This document shows positions 39,301 to 49,862 of a DNA stretch of 64,000 bases, one piece after another (the stretch's first letter is position 1; every line of letters starts with the position of its first letter). The DNA comes from Brachycybe producta. Its lineage: Eukaryota > Arthropoda > Diplopoda > Playtdesmida > Andrognathidae. The notes beneath the pieces were generated by a model, which had not been told where the DNA came from, made no database searches, and saw nothing but the letters and a program-made list of their open reading frames with translations. The stretch is from NCBI GenBank assembly GCA_036925085.1, contig JAUPFP010000006.1, positions 2,197,131 to 2,261,130 on the forward strand, given 5' to 3'. Position numbers and translations under genes: made by a program.

Positions 39301-39811
39301 TTTCTAGTTTTCTAAAACACTTTCAAGCTCGCCTGAAAGACAAGGAAATAATGAAAGGAATTCCGTTCCTATTTGAAAATGGGATTACAAATTGAATAAT
39401 GATGGGACATTTTGTCGATTTTAACGCCATCTCCCAAGGGAGAGTAACGTTTTTTTGTGGTGTCCCGGCGGCGGCCCTTTCGCCCCTGCCCCCTATTCTG
39501 ACCGCAACGCACTTTTAGGGGAGGAGGAGGGGCTAAACAGTAATGAACGTGTCTTACACGGTGGCGTCGTCTTTGGTTTTTCTGGACGAGTTGGCCAAAA
39601 GGTAACCGTGATAGATGAGCATGAGGAGGCCGTGAAGAATGCACGAAAAGACCGGTAAATAGATGGCGAAATCGCACGAAGTTCCGTCGCCGAATTCTGC
39701 TATGAAGTGGTTCTGATTCTCCCAGTTGATGTCCATAAAAAGAGCGCAATAACCACCGAAATTAGCCTTGAGAATCGAAACCGAAATAATAAAAAAAAAG
39801 ACAAACCTCAT
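36317..39811 (-). CDS. TMEM179: TMEM179-like four-pass membrane protein, complete (221 aa)
   Basis: Small polytopic membrane protein of unknown function; vertebrate TMEM179 is mainly neuronal. Minus-strand exons: 39811-39558, 37877-37737, 37226-37133, 36493-36317; total 666 nt, in phase, stop TAG. Likely membrane segments are RFVFFFIISVSIL, the stretch around PVFSCILHGLLMLIYHGYLL, CLLVNILMTVFMFIMSCVV, and WICTSVWIVIVIGSSV. Family-like positions are GYCALF after segment 1, CSQLL and CSDFEEN in the loop, and TTFYRNILLAQ before the last segment. Length fits the family (about 220-233). The start at 39811 has a good context (TCAAAATGAGG). Alternatively 39766 is a splice acceptor (TTCTCAAG) and a further 5' exon exists, but none was found. 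The donor at 39558 (GT|GTAAGA) was chosen by phase. Family 1 MITEs sit in introns 1 and 2. The tail is polar and Ser-rich. Confidence 0.8.
37360..37588. mobile_element. Family 1 fold-back MITE in TMEM179 intron 2
   Basis: GTGTATTAGAAACTAGAAAA, TTGACATCTTTCAAAATAAA, GTTTATTTTAAAAGATATCA, CTACCCTTCTAGTTTTTAAA. It lies between exons 37737 and 37226. Confidence 0.85.
38018..38180. mobile_element. Family 1 MITE, degraded, TMEM179 intron 1
   Basis: AAAACTAGAAGAGTAAAC on the left and AAAAAGTTTATTTTGTAAGA on the right; intermediate blocks are diverged. Confidence 0.5.
39079..39360. mobile_element. Family 1 fold-back MITE, TMEM179 intron 1
   Basis: CAGCTGTCTTTCTTATTAGC, TGTTTTAGAAACTAGAATAG, AATTTCAAAATAAAATTCC, TTTTATTTTAAAAGATGTCG, CCTTTTCTAGTTTTCTAAAA and CCTGAAAGACAAGGAAATAA in order. 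Confidence 0.85.
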
Positions 39812-39830
39812 TTTGATTAAAAATGATTAA

Positions 39831-39833
<3 letters not shown>

Positions 39834-39899
<66 letters not shown>
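39834..39899. repeat. GT/CA microsatellite upstream of TMEM179 start
   Basis: About 33 GT units. On the coding strand it is a CA repeat beginning about 22 nt upstream of the proposed ATG (39811), so it lies in the 5' UTR or promoter. Confidence 0.95.
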
Positions 39900-40179
39900 T
39901 CACCGCCCCTTGAAATGGGGCAAACCAAAAGAACCCGGGTGCTCTCAGTAATTGCCCCAATTTACCTTTTTTAAAAGGGAAAACCCTATTAATATTGGAC
40001 AAAGTACGGAACTGTCATATCTTATGATACCAGTCACGAAGATATTATTGTATCTACTAATCTAATGTTTGGTGATTTGCTTTCTTTTGTAACTGTCACA
40101 AAGATTATGAGCTACCTATGACAATTTACTGTCACAAGACTGGAAGTAAATGATGCATAAATTAATAAGAAATTGAAAA

Positions 40180-40440
40180 TGGTTTTAGAAACTAGAAGAG
40201 TAAGTGAGTCACGTGTTTCATGTTTGATATCTTTTTGTTCAAAAATGAAATTCTTATGTTATTTTTGAAGTTCACCATTTTTCTTTTAAAACAAAGTGTT
40301 TTTCACTTTAAGTTGGACAAAAAATATGAAAGAAGTCGTTTTTTCAAACTAAATTCTAAAATATTTTTAAAGAGAGAGATTTTCTTTTTCAAAATGGAAA
40401 AGTAGCTCAGCCACCGATTAAGTCACTTTTCAGTTCCAAA
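40180..40440. mobile_element. Family 1 fold-back MITE, diverged right arm
   Basis: GGTTTTAGAAACTAGAAGAG, TCATGTTTGATATCTTTT on the left. The right arm is only partly recognisable (AAAAGTAGCTCAGCCACC is in the left-arm orientation), so it may be a rearranged copy. Confidence 0.6.
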
Positions 40441-41449
40441 TGGACCTTTTTAAGAACCACTTTTAATTACTAATCTGGGTCCCATGCAAGGAAGCGGGAT
40501 CGGGAGTTGGGGGAGGGAGGCACATTAGGGAGGACCCCCCCCCCCTTCCACACTTCAATAAAAATGGACATTTATTAAAAAAAATATATATAAATTAGAT
40601 ATTCGTCCATTTCTCTCTGTCGGTCCGTTCATTTCTGCTTCATAAATGAAACGTCCATTGGAATAATAATATTCGTCCATCTTTTTCATACGATTTTCAG
40701 ACAAAGAAAAAAAGGAGTTTTCAGAGACACACTGAAAGGTCATCGTGCATTGACAAGTAATAATTCCCGTTCTAGTGTTTTAGAAATGGAATAAGAATGT
40801 CTTATGACAGTATTATTCGTACATCTATCTTAATGACATTTAGCTGTTATAACTATATAACAGATAATGACAAATGTTGTCATAGGACTGTCATTGACTG
40901 GTCCTAACTAAAATAATGGTAAACAAGATATGATGGTTGCAATCTCTTATGCCTTTTTCTGTTTCTGTAATTGTGAGGTGGTCCCTCTTTCCTATGTTTT
41001 TTAGAAAGTTAATTTAGGAATTAAATCCTGCAATTTTTGAAAAGACTCTCTCTTTCTCTCTAAAAATGGGAGGGGCGGGGGAATCTGTTAATTTGACGTT
41101 TTATTCTGACGACGACGACGACGTGAAGAAAAAGAACAGAAAATGAAATCGTAAAAATTAAAACTTCACTGAAAAATATAAGACAATGAGAAAAGTAGAA
41201 AAAAAGATTGTTTTGAGGGGAAGAGAGAGAAAGGTCCAATTAAAACTGATATGAAAACCGTTTTATGTTGTTGTTTTCCTAATTAATGAACATCTTTATG
41301 AAAATTGCATTTCTTGCATTTCATTATTTGCTTTTTTTTTTAAAAAAATGAAGCACAAAATGCAACAGGTGCAATCCGAAACAAGCGGAGGAGAATTTCA
41401 ATGAAAAACATGAATTTTGAAAAAGAAAAATCTATTCAAGAATTATTCC

Positions 41450-41690
41450 AAACTAAGAAGAGTAAACGAAGTCACATTTTCACTGAAGATAAATTTCTTT
41501 CGTGTTTTATGAAACCCATAGGGGCCTGGTGGGTCAGATGGGCCCTTTTAAGGAATTCATTCGTTTGTTGGGGCCTTAAAGGTTTCGTGAGCCTCGTAAT
41601 TTTACAAAATGTAGGTCTCTTTATTTCAAAAATTTCATTATATGAAAGATTTCATCATTATTACTCTTCTAGTTTTTTTTTAAAAAAAAT
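41450..41690. mobile_element. possible Family 1 MITE, strongly diverged
   Basis: AACTAAGAAGAGTAAACG on the left; TATGAAAGATTTCATCA and TTACTCTTCTAGTTTTTTTT on the right. The centre is unlike other copies. Confidence 0.35.
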
Positions 41691-42016
41691 CTTGAAATTT
41701 TATTTTTGAAATAAGTTGTTTTAAAAGAAAAGGAATTTTCATCCGTTTGTTTCTGCAAAAATGTTCGAAGTAATGAAGTTTTAAAAACTTTATTTACTAA
41801 ATATGTGTGGGTTTATCATTTTCTAAGTAAGGACCCCTAACTCTTTTTTAACATTATGACCGAGGGACTCCTCCTCCACCTCGTCCTCCTCCGTAAATAG
41901 GAATATAACCACCCCCCCCCCCCTTTAAGAACCCTTTTTTAGACGAAAAAATAGTTAAGTCTTTTCTTATCTTTTGTTTAAATGTTGACACAGCTTTTTC
42001 GATTGAGTCCTTTCCA

Positions 42017-42083
<67 letters not shown>
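42017..42083 (+). repeat. TTA microsatellite
   Basis: About 22 uninterrupted ATT units. Confidence 0.95.
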
Positions 42084-43349
42084 GTATTTATTAGACAAAC
42101 AAACAATAGATAAAAAGGAGAGAAACGCGGGGTTTTTTTTTAGTCTTTCAGTTTTTCATCCGAATTTACGCCATTTTTTTATTTCGAAGAGAAAATAAAA
42201 GTGAGGAAAAGATTAAAATTTAAACCACTTTCTTTTGATATTTTAGGAAAGTTTCCTTTGGTAAAAAAAACTATCTCTCTCTCTTTACTTTCTCTATCTG
42301 TTTCTCTCTCTCTCTCTCTTTCTTTCTTTTATATTAAACTTTTTTTTATTTTGTTTAACAAAAATTCCAAAAAAAAAAAAAGCTTCGTTTCGTGTTTAAT
42401 TGTCTTTAATCAGAAGAAACATTTAATTCCCGCGAATCTTGAAAAGGATTCGAGATTCGAAAACTCGAATCTTTTCCGATTTTTTGGTCTTTCGACTCTT
42501 TCGAATCCTAACCTTAAAAAACTGTTAAAAACTTCGGTTAAAATTAGTTTTAACTCCATTGACGTCCAATAGAAGCGCGTTCACTGACAAAAAAAAACCC
42601 GGCGATTGTTTCAATTTCGGTGGTCGGACCCGGATCACCAATATCATCATCACCTTGTGGCGATCCACACTGTTTTCAATTTATTATTAATAATTTAATA
42701 TTTAATATTATTTCATTTATTTGTATTTTCTTAATGAATAATATAGGATTCGAGAACCTTTTAGGATTCGGATTCGAGAAAATTTAGGATTCGTCCCACC
42801 CCCACCTCCAGTTTTTTTTGTGACATTTTTATCTGAAGTTACTTTTGGTTAAATTATTTAATTTGAGATTATTAGTGGTCATATATTAGTAGTAATTTTT
42901 TTTAATATTTTGATGCGCGGCCCATTTTTCGTAGATGTGTTTTATTTTGGCGCAATTTCTTCTCAAAAAGAAGGGGATGACGTTCTAACCGAGTTTGACA
43001 GTAAATTTAAATAAAATCAATCTGATGTAATTATTATTATTGGAATTTCTCTTCTTTGTTTCTTTTACTTTGATGTTGTTTTCGTTCAGACATTAATTTT
43101 CTCGTCTAATTTCACTTCCTTTTATGACTCCTTTTATCCCTAATCTTAATATTATCTCTCTCTCTCTCTCTCTTAGAAAATTCATCCGTTCATAATGAAC
43201 TTCCTCGAGGCCTTTCTACTTTTCTGCAACATTTGAAAGTGTGGACTATTTGAGTGAGATTCCCAATGTAGTCAGTCAACCAGGAAGGGCTAACTTGCGA
43301 CCTTTTTCTGTATTATTTTACAAAAGTGATTATTAGAAGACATTCTCAA

Positions 43350-43588
43350 TCTGTTAGAAAGTAGAAGAGTGAAAGGAATCACTTTAGAAATCACGTTTGA
43401 TATCTTTCAAAATAAACTTTTCAGGGGTTGCTTTTATTTGTTGGTTATTTTTAAACTGAACATAAAAAGCTTATTTTAAAATATAATCAACATGATGATA
43501 TGACGTTGAGAGCTACCGACCCTCCTAGTTTCTAAAACATTTTCAAGTTTATCTTAATTTTGTTCTTGAAAGACAGAATAATCCAAAT
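43350..43588. mobile_element. Family 1 fold-back MITE
   Basis: TGTTAGAAAGTAGAAGAGTG, GATATCTTTCAAAATAAAC, AAAAAGCTTATTTTAAAATA, CCTCCTAGTTTCTAAAACAT and CTTGAAAGACAGAATAATCC. Confidence 0.8.
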
Positions 43589-44304
43589 GTGATTATTTCT
43601 GTACTCTTCTAGTTTCTAGTTCTTCTAGGTTCTCTCAACCGCCATTTAGCGTTGAGTGTGTGCGCTAACCACAATGCAACGCAAGTTCTCCAGGGCTTTC
43701 TTTCTGGCGACCCACTCTACCTCCAAGGTTGGCCCCACAATTGATAAGGAGCCAAATAAAAGTTGAATAAAACCGGAAGTCTTCCTCCTCCTCCTTAAAT
43801 CTCTTATTTTAAGTGCCACCCACCCACCCACCCAGTTTTCAAAAGTGTTTTTTGGGTTTAATTTCATTCTGCTTCATCAGAATGTGTAAATGGAAGTCAG
43901 TTAGTTTAAAATTAGAAGAAGACGAACTGAAAAAACACTTTTTCAAATGACTTTTCTTTCTTTCAACCATTTTAGTTCTTTGTTCAAAGAATGTAAAATA
44001 AAAGATCCCATTGAAAATGTGTAAAGTGGAGGAGGAGGAGGCGGCGGCGACGACGACGATTTATATTAGATTTCGTTATTTCGTCAGAACGAACAAAAAG
44101 AGAAAAGGGATTGGTTCCTCCTCTCTCCCTCCCTCCCTCCCCCACTTTTGTCAATTTTCGTAATCGTGAAAAGCACTTTTCCCTAATATACAACCCCCCC
44201 CTCCATTTTCTTCTTCTTCTTCTTATAACTTGTATATTTTGAAAAATATGTTTTCAATATGGAATATTGCAATGTATTAATGAAATGCAACACTTTATGG
44301 AAGA

Positions 44305-44560
44305 ATAGAACAAGTTTGCATTGAGATAACGGTTTGTATCGCAAAAAGTAAACCGGAAATGAAGGAAGTGTTGTCTTTTTTTAGGGCACTTGAGCTTTTG
44401 CAATACTCTTCCGGTTCATTTTGCTACTCATTCTTGATTGTGTGTTATTCCGCCATTTACATAAAGAGTCCACTTCAAGAATTTGCATTGAGAGAAGTTT
44501 GGAATCTGGAATTTGTATACCGGAAATGAGGAATATGTTGTCTTTCTAGGGTAATTTTGA
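44305..44560. repeat. imperfect tandem duplication, about 170-bp period
   Basis: TTTGCATTGAGA, ACCGGAAATGA, AGGAA and TGTTGTCTTT with TAGGG occur in the same order at 44305-44395 and again at 44478-44560. Confidence 0.55.
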
Positions 44561-44636
44561 AATTGCCAATAACGTTAATTTTGGTCCTTATTATTCCGCC
44601 TTTCAATGTACTAATTGATTAGAAACTAGATGTGAA

Positions 44637-44810
44637 GTGTTTTTAGAAACTAGAAATGGTAGTTCAATATCACTTAAGTTGTATTTTCATGTTGATATCT
44701 TTCAAAATGAACTTTTAAAATGAAACAATATCATTTCCTTAAAGTTGGGTCATAGAAAGCTTATTTTGAACGATAATAATTAATATAAAAACACTCTTCG
44801 TATCTTAAAA
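44637..44810. mobile_element. Family 1 fold-back MITE, right end lost
   Basis: GTTTTTAGAAACTAGAAATG, TTTCATGTTGATATCTTTCA, AAAGCTTATTTTGAACGATA. A 20-nt A tract follows. Confidence 0.75.
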
Positions 44811-44848
44811 AAAAAAAAAAAAAAACCACTTTTACCGTCTTAATTTGG

Positions 44849-45403
44849 TTCTTCCGGAGGACATGATATTATATACGCCCCCCACCTGTAAGGTATAAGG
44901 CTATTTTCCCCATTCTACCATACCTTCCCACTTGCCACAGCTTTCAAGAACGGGCCCGGCAAAATCAGCCTGGACCCACCCAGCGGCACCTTGTGCAATG
45001 TGCCCCCCAAAGAAGACTCTGTTATACTACTTCACAGACAAACCGCTACCCCCTCAATACAACACAAAACGAACATTGCAAGCACCCACAAATTCTAAAC
45101 TCTACACCCCAGACTGCAATCTCTTGCATACAAAACAAAACATCGGACCCAACTAGTATACCCATCTCAATATCAATATCAATTACCAGTTACCACAGGT
45201 CCAAAGACCGTAGGACCGGAACGAATCTGGTCACCAGTCAGATCCGCCCCGTAGGTTGTCTTCTGCCTAGATCAACCCTTGGTATTGATTATAAAAGATA
45301 AATTTGACGAACCGAGGCAGAACGCTGTGTTGTGGTGAAAATTCCGTTCTTCCGGGGGACAGGAATCAAACTACGCCCCACCCACCCCGAAGGGTATAAG
45401 GGC
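44849..45403. mobile_element. about 0.55-kb unit bounded by direct repeats
   Basis: GTTCTTCCGG(A/G)GGACA, ACGCCCC, CACC and GGTATAAGG occur in the same order at 44849-44902 and 45346-45403. A third TTCCGGGGGACAG is at about 45408. The interior is rich in A and C on this strand, unlike its surroundings, with no convincing gene. Direct-repeat ends suggest a short LTR-like (TRIM) element, but no primer-binding site or polypurine tract was identified. Confidence 0.4.
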
Positions 45404-45467
45404 ACACTCTTCCGGGGGACAGAATGTAATGTAGATTTCGAGAGGCGCTTTGTTTACACCTTAAAGG

Positions 45468-45675
45468 ACAGGCAGTTAGAAATCGGGGAGAACTTCAGTT
45501 GGCTCCGCCCTTTTCATGATGACCGGCAACTTCTAATTGGTTGGTTATGTAGTGTCTAACGTCACATGCTCCGCCCTTTTCAACGTCGAACCACACAACA
45601 AACCAATTATAAGTTGCTGGTCGTCATAAAAAGGGCGGAGCCAACTGAAGTTCTCTCCTATTTCTAACTGCCTGT
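45468..45675. mobile_element. Family 2 MITE, 208 bp, 9-bp target duplication
   Basis: Long inverted arms: ACAGGCAGTTAGAAATCGGG, CTTCAGTTGGCTCCGCCC and ACCGGCAACTTCTAATTGG, with their complements on the right ending ATTTCTAACTGCCTGT. Flanked by CCTTAAAGG at 45459-45467 and 45676-45684. Confidence 0.95.
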
Positions 45676-45873
45676 CCTTAAAGGAGAGGAGTTTTAAACA
45701 AGACGGTTTGTTAAACCGAATTAGGCTAACAAGCAGAGTAATAAAAAAAAAACACTTTAATTTCCGAATGTGAGAAACGGAAAATGTTGAGGGTCCTCCT
45801 CCTCCTAAGTGAGCAGCAGCAACCGAACTGAAGGTTGGTCGGTTAGGAGGACAGATGTTGGTTGTGTATTACC

Positions 45874-45874
<1 letters not shown>

Positions 45875-45946
<72 letters not shown>

Positions 45947-45970
45947 GTATTATTAGTATTAGTATTATTA
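45875..45970 (+). repeat. TTA microsatellite with TAG interruptions
   Basis: About 30 ATT units, the last third interrupted by AGT changes. Confidence 0.95.
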
Positions 45971-46349
45971 CTCGACATAACCATTATTAACTATCAAAAT
46001 TTGGCTATTATTATAGTCTCCTATTATTTTCCGACCAAACTCAACAAGAAAAAAAGACGACAAAAAACATTTCTGATGTCCGTCCGACGTGAAATAAAAA
46101 AAGTTGATTGTTGTTGTTATTTGTAAGAAAAACAAATCGTGTGAAAATTGCCTTCTGTAATAGTTAGTTATGGGAGCCGATGTGTGTTTCTTATGAAATA
46201 TTAAAATAGTTAATATAGTAAAAGGGGAATGGGGGGGGGGATTCATTGAGGAAGGTTTCTCCTCCGCAAAAAGGGCCAACCAGGGGGGGGGGCCTGGTTG
46301 GCCCTTTTTGTGGAGGAAAAAAAAACATAAGAAAAAGAGAAACTAGAAA

Positions 46350-47013
46350 GCGCTTTTAGAAAACTAGAAGGGTATAGAGATCACTTAATTATTTTAATTT
46401 TGGTGACACGATTGGTCTTTCAAAATAAACGTTCTATTAAGAAAAAAGTTTATTTTGAAAGATATCTAAAGGCGGGTATCCACTTGTTGCATTTCTGCGT
46501 ATCGTATCCCCGATGCTTATCAATTAATGGATACAGCTAGCGTATACTAGCATCGCGTTCCGTATATCAAAATAGGATACAAAGAAACGCAATGAACCCG
46601 ATCGGTTATTTGTCGGTTTTTTTTTTCCCCAGTCACATCAAAGAAATGATACGATACGTGGTGGAGAAGGTTGGGACGGGCTGGTTGCACAATATTTGTT
46701 CATTCGCGTTTGGGGGAACTCGACGGGTGCCATGAAACCCGCAGGAACAATCTCGTATCGTGCCTTTTGAAACGCAACGCAACGCAACGAATAATACGAG
46801 ATCATCCGTTGCGTTGCGTAGTGCGTAATTAGGCCTTGTATCCACTTGTACGGTGTACACACTGTACACCGTATAAGTGGATACAAGGCCTAACATGTTA
46901 AGTGATTGAGCTATCAAGATATAACCCTTCTAGTCTCCTAAAACAAATTCGAAGTTTTCTCTTCAATTCGCACTTGAAACATAACCTGAGTTCCGCTTCC
47001 ACTTTAAAAACCA
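46350..47013. mobile_element. Family 1 fold-back MITE split by a nested insertion
   Basis: Left part: GAGAAACTAGAAAG, TTAGAAAACTAGAAGGGTA, GGTCTTTCAAAATAAACG. The right arm starts AAAAAGTTTATTTTGAAAGATATC and is interrupted at 46470-46890. It resumes with AACATGTTAAGTGATTGAGC, ACCCTTCTAGTCTCC and CACTTGAAACATAACC, ending CACTTTAAAAACC. Confidence 0.9.
46470..46890. mobile_element. Harbinger-like nonautonomous element, 421 bp, nested
   Basis: Ends AGGCGGGTATCCACTTG and AAGTGGATACAAGGCC, imperfect terminal inverted repeats, flanked by TAA on both sides (46467-46469, 46891-46893). The 3-bp TAA duplication is the PIF/Harbinger hallmark. It contains GCAACGCAACGCAACG repeats and a 61-nt near-perfect palindrome at its right end (46831-46891). 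No transposase. Confidence 0.8.
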
Positions 47014-47939
47014 GCATAATATTAAAATGTGGTTAATATAGTAAGAGAGGAGCTAGTCCCTGAAAAGATGGGGGGGGGGGGGGAGGCTAGGGGTTTACCA
47101 ACTCAGGAAGTTTACCTTCCTTCCTTCCATCGTCGACCCACGTGATTTCAATGTGTTTCAAATGGGATTTTTCTCCAAATGATAAAAATTTATTACTAAA
47201 TTTATTACTAAAAAAAATGGTTAAGATTTTTTTTTTGTTTGCTATTCGTCAAGTGGACCAAACACGGTTTTTGTGTTTCAAACTAACAATTACTTCTTCT
47301 ACTACTTTATAATTATGGATCGTAAAAATGTTTTTCACTTTTGTGTTTAAAGGGAGAGGAGAAAAGGGTTAAAGTTAGTATTAAAATAAGCAGAAATTTC
47401 ATTCACTATCTACTACATATATACGTATATAGTTAAAATATAGATTACTATTACTAGTAGATGTTTCAACAATTTAATCATTTTTAAACTTCTCAGCTGA
47501 AAAAAAAATAGTGAATTTTCCTTCCTATTTATAGAAAATTAGATGTGAAATTTTCTTTAGTTTTTTCCTAGAAGGCTTTTATTGTTATTAATTTTTATAA
47601 TAATAATAATAATAATATTAAAAAAAGAGAGCAGGTGTCGCTTTTGGGCATCTCACGTAGAACATTAGTCGAAATCAATTTAAAACTCGTTAGAATATTA
47701 AAATCGGCCTTCAAAATTAGTTTTAATTAGTTAGAAGAAGAAAAAAAAGACATCTGCTTCAATGGTGTCTCTCCATTGTATAGAAAAATTAGTTCAAAAC
47801 AACAAGAAGAAGAAGAAGAAACCCCGAATCACCTTAGGGTGAAAAACGATTGATTGATCGATCGATTGTCCTTTAAATGCATGTCTGACCACTCTGTAAC
47901 TGTTAGAGGAGGAGGAGTTACTTATTAAGTTACTTATTA

Positions 47940-48016
47940 AGGCCAGAGGGGAGGGGAGGGGGGCCCCATTTAATGGAGGGGGAGGGGAGGGGGCCCCATT
48001 TAATGGAGGGGGAGGG
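47940..48016. repeat. two-copy G-rich tandem repeat
   Basis: GGGGCCCCATTTAATGGAGG followed by GGGAGGGGAGG, twice in tandem. Confidence 0.85.
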
Positions 48017-48102
48017 AGCTTGAAATGTTAATTTCTTAAATGTTTTATGAGAACACCAGGTGACTTTAGAACTTCTGTGATTATTTTATGAAATTTAAAA
48101 GT

Positions 48103-48240
48103 CTGTTAAAAACTAGAATGGTAGCTCTGACATCCTTCAAAGTAGAGACAGAAATTCTAAGTTGGGTCATTTTCAAAACTCACTTGAGCTGCTTACTTAC
48201 CCTTCTAGTTTCTAAAACACTTTCAAAGTTACTTTTGATA
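48103..48240. mobile_element. Family 1 MITE, internal deletion
   Basis: TTAAAAACTAGAATGGTAGC on the left and TTACCCTTCTAGTTTCTAAA on the right with a short centre (GTTGGGTCATTTTCAAAAC). A further right-arm scrap is at about 48530-48550. Confidence 0.65.
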
Positions 48241-49388
48241 TTTTTGCTCTTTTCAAAAACAGCAATAAACAGACTTCACACTTAAGAAAGAAAAAAAACT
48301 TAAATATAAAATTTTGTATTTTTCACAATTTTTAAAAGAACTCTTTTGTAAAAACCGAATATTAAAACAGAAATTAAAGAAATTTTATATAAAAGTGCAA
48401 TTGTTTTCACTTGTTATCTTTTCAAATTTTTCAAAACTTTCAAGTTTTAGGCTTATATTTAAATAATTCTCTTTTTTTATTATTTTTGAAAAAAGTGGTC
48501 CTTATTAATTTGTCGTAAAACGGTTTTGACTCTTCTAGTTTCTAACGTAGTTTTGAATTTCTACTTAGATACATAGATTTTAATTTTAGAGAAGTTATAT
48601 TTATTATTTGAGTTGTGGTTGTTTTTCTTTCTCGTCTGTTCAAACGGAAGAATACGCGAATATAACTAGAAAATATAGTGTAAATTTCACTATTTAAACG
48701 AATCTCGTGTAACTAACTAACTAACTATTCAGTTAAGTGTATTTAGAAAAATATTGTTTATTTTGTTAGCTTTTTGAGTCTCAAATAACTGAGTAACTCG
48801 GTTGTGTATTATTATTATTACATATATATTTATCTACCATTTGTTGACACAGCAGCCAAGGGGAGGGTGGGGTTTACTGGGGGAAATTGAGATCACGTCA
48901 AAAAACACCCCCCAATAGAGGGTGGTGGGTGTTTCATATATGTAATATGTAACTGGGGGGAAATATGTATTCCTCGATTCCATAAATAAATCCGTTATGA
49001 TTGACAGATGCAACAGAACACAAAAACGATGAATTATTCACCCATTTTTTATACAATATTTAGGTTGTGTTTTTATAAAAACAACAAAAACCCTCCCACA
49101 ATCTAATAATAAATGTTGTTTTTCGGTTAGGTAGGGTTAGAGGGGGCAGGAGGGGCCCCAATATAAGTTTAGAGGAGGGGAGGGGGCCCCCCTTTGAACC
49201 TCTCTCAGTGTCTAATGCAATTTAAGAAGATTCTCATTCAGCCATCTTCTATATATCTTAAACCGTGATTAATTTTTATAAATTAATTAACTTGATTACA
49301 ATTAGGAAATTGTTTCAACGTGAAAAACGTTAAGAAATTTCAAGAAAAAAATGAAAAGTGTGGATTATTAGAGAAACATGCAGTGCGT

Positions 49389-49775
49389 CTCAAACTGATT
49401 ATTCTTTCAGGTGGTTCAATATTGAAAAGTGTTTTAGAAACTAGAAAGGTAACTTAATCACTTAAGGTATTTGGTGAATCAAAAGGGTATAAACCTCAAG
49501 AACTTTGTGCGTTAAGTTTCATTTTTAAAGTTGATGAGTTTAGCACTAGCTTTCACTTAAAAAAAATCATTAAGATTGACTTTCATCAAATGAAGCTAAT
49601 TTAAGCCAGCAGTTTGAAAATTCCCCTAATTTAAAGGAGATGATATTTTTGAATATTTTTTTTGTCTTGAAGTTTATACTCTTAAAATGATTGCCCTTTC
49701 TAGTTTCTAAAACACTTTCTAATTTTTACTTGGCTCTTCTGTAAGACACGGAATAATCCAAAGAGTCCGAAAATG
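49389..49775. mobile_element. Family 1 fold-back MITE with a different core
   Basis: The usual outer blocks are present (CTGATTATTCTTTCAGGTGG, GTTTTAGAAACTAGAAAGGT, right CCTTTCTAGTTTCTAAAACA). The usual CTTTCAAAATAAG arm is replaced by another inverted pair, AGGGTATAAACCTCAAGAAC against GTCTTGAAGTTTATACTC. Confidence 0.75.
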
Positions 49776-49862
49776 AGCTTTTTTTCATAATGAAAACTGA
49801 AACTGAATGAAATCATCGGGTTTCGACGGGTGGATTAGGGATGACTAATAAGGCCTACTACA

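Larger units (their letters stand above)
39900..49860. other. gene-poor region I
   Basis: No coding region recognised on either strand. Holds several Family 1 copies, two long TTA repeats, a Family 2 element, a nested Harbinger-like element, GTGACATCATAAG/GACAGT-type remnants (about 40004-40150, 40795-40910), a duplicated segment at 44305-44560, a 500-bp unit bounded by direct repeats (44849-45403) and G-rich tandem units (47940-48016). A cluster of GGATTCGAG-type motifs lies at 42440-42800. Confidence 0.5.

Noticed and set aside
43640..43710. tRNA-like string (GGTTAGCGC on the minus strand)
   Set aside because: No acceptor stem or T-arm can be drawn; probably chance.
45809..46126. Plus-strand frame with a long Leu run
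   Set aside because: Translation of the TTA microsatellite.
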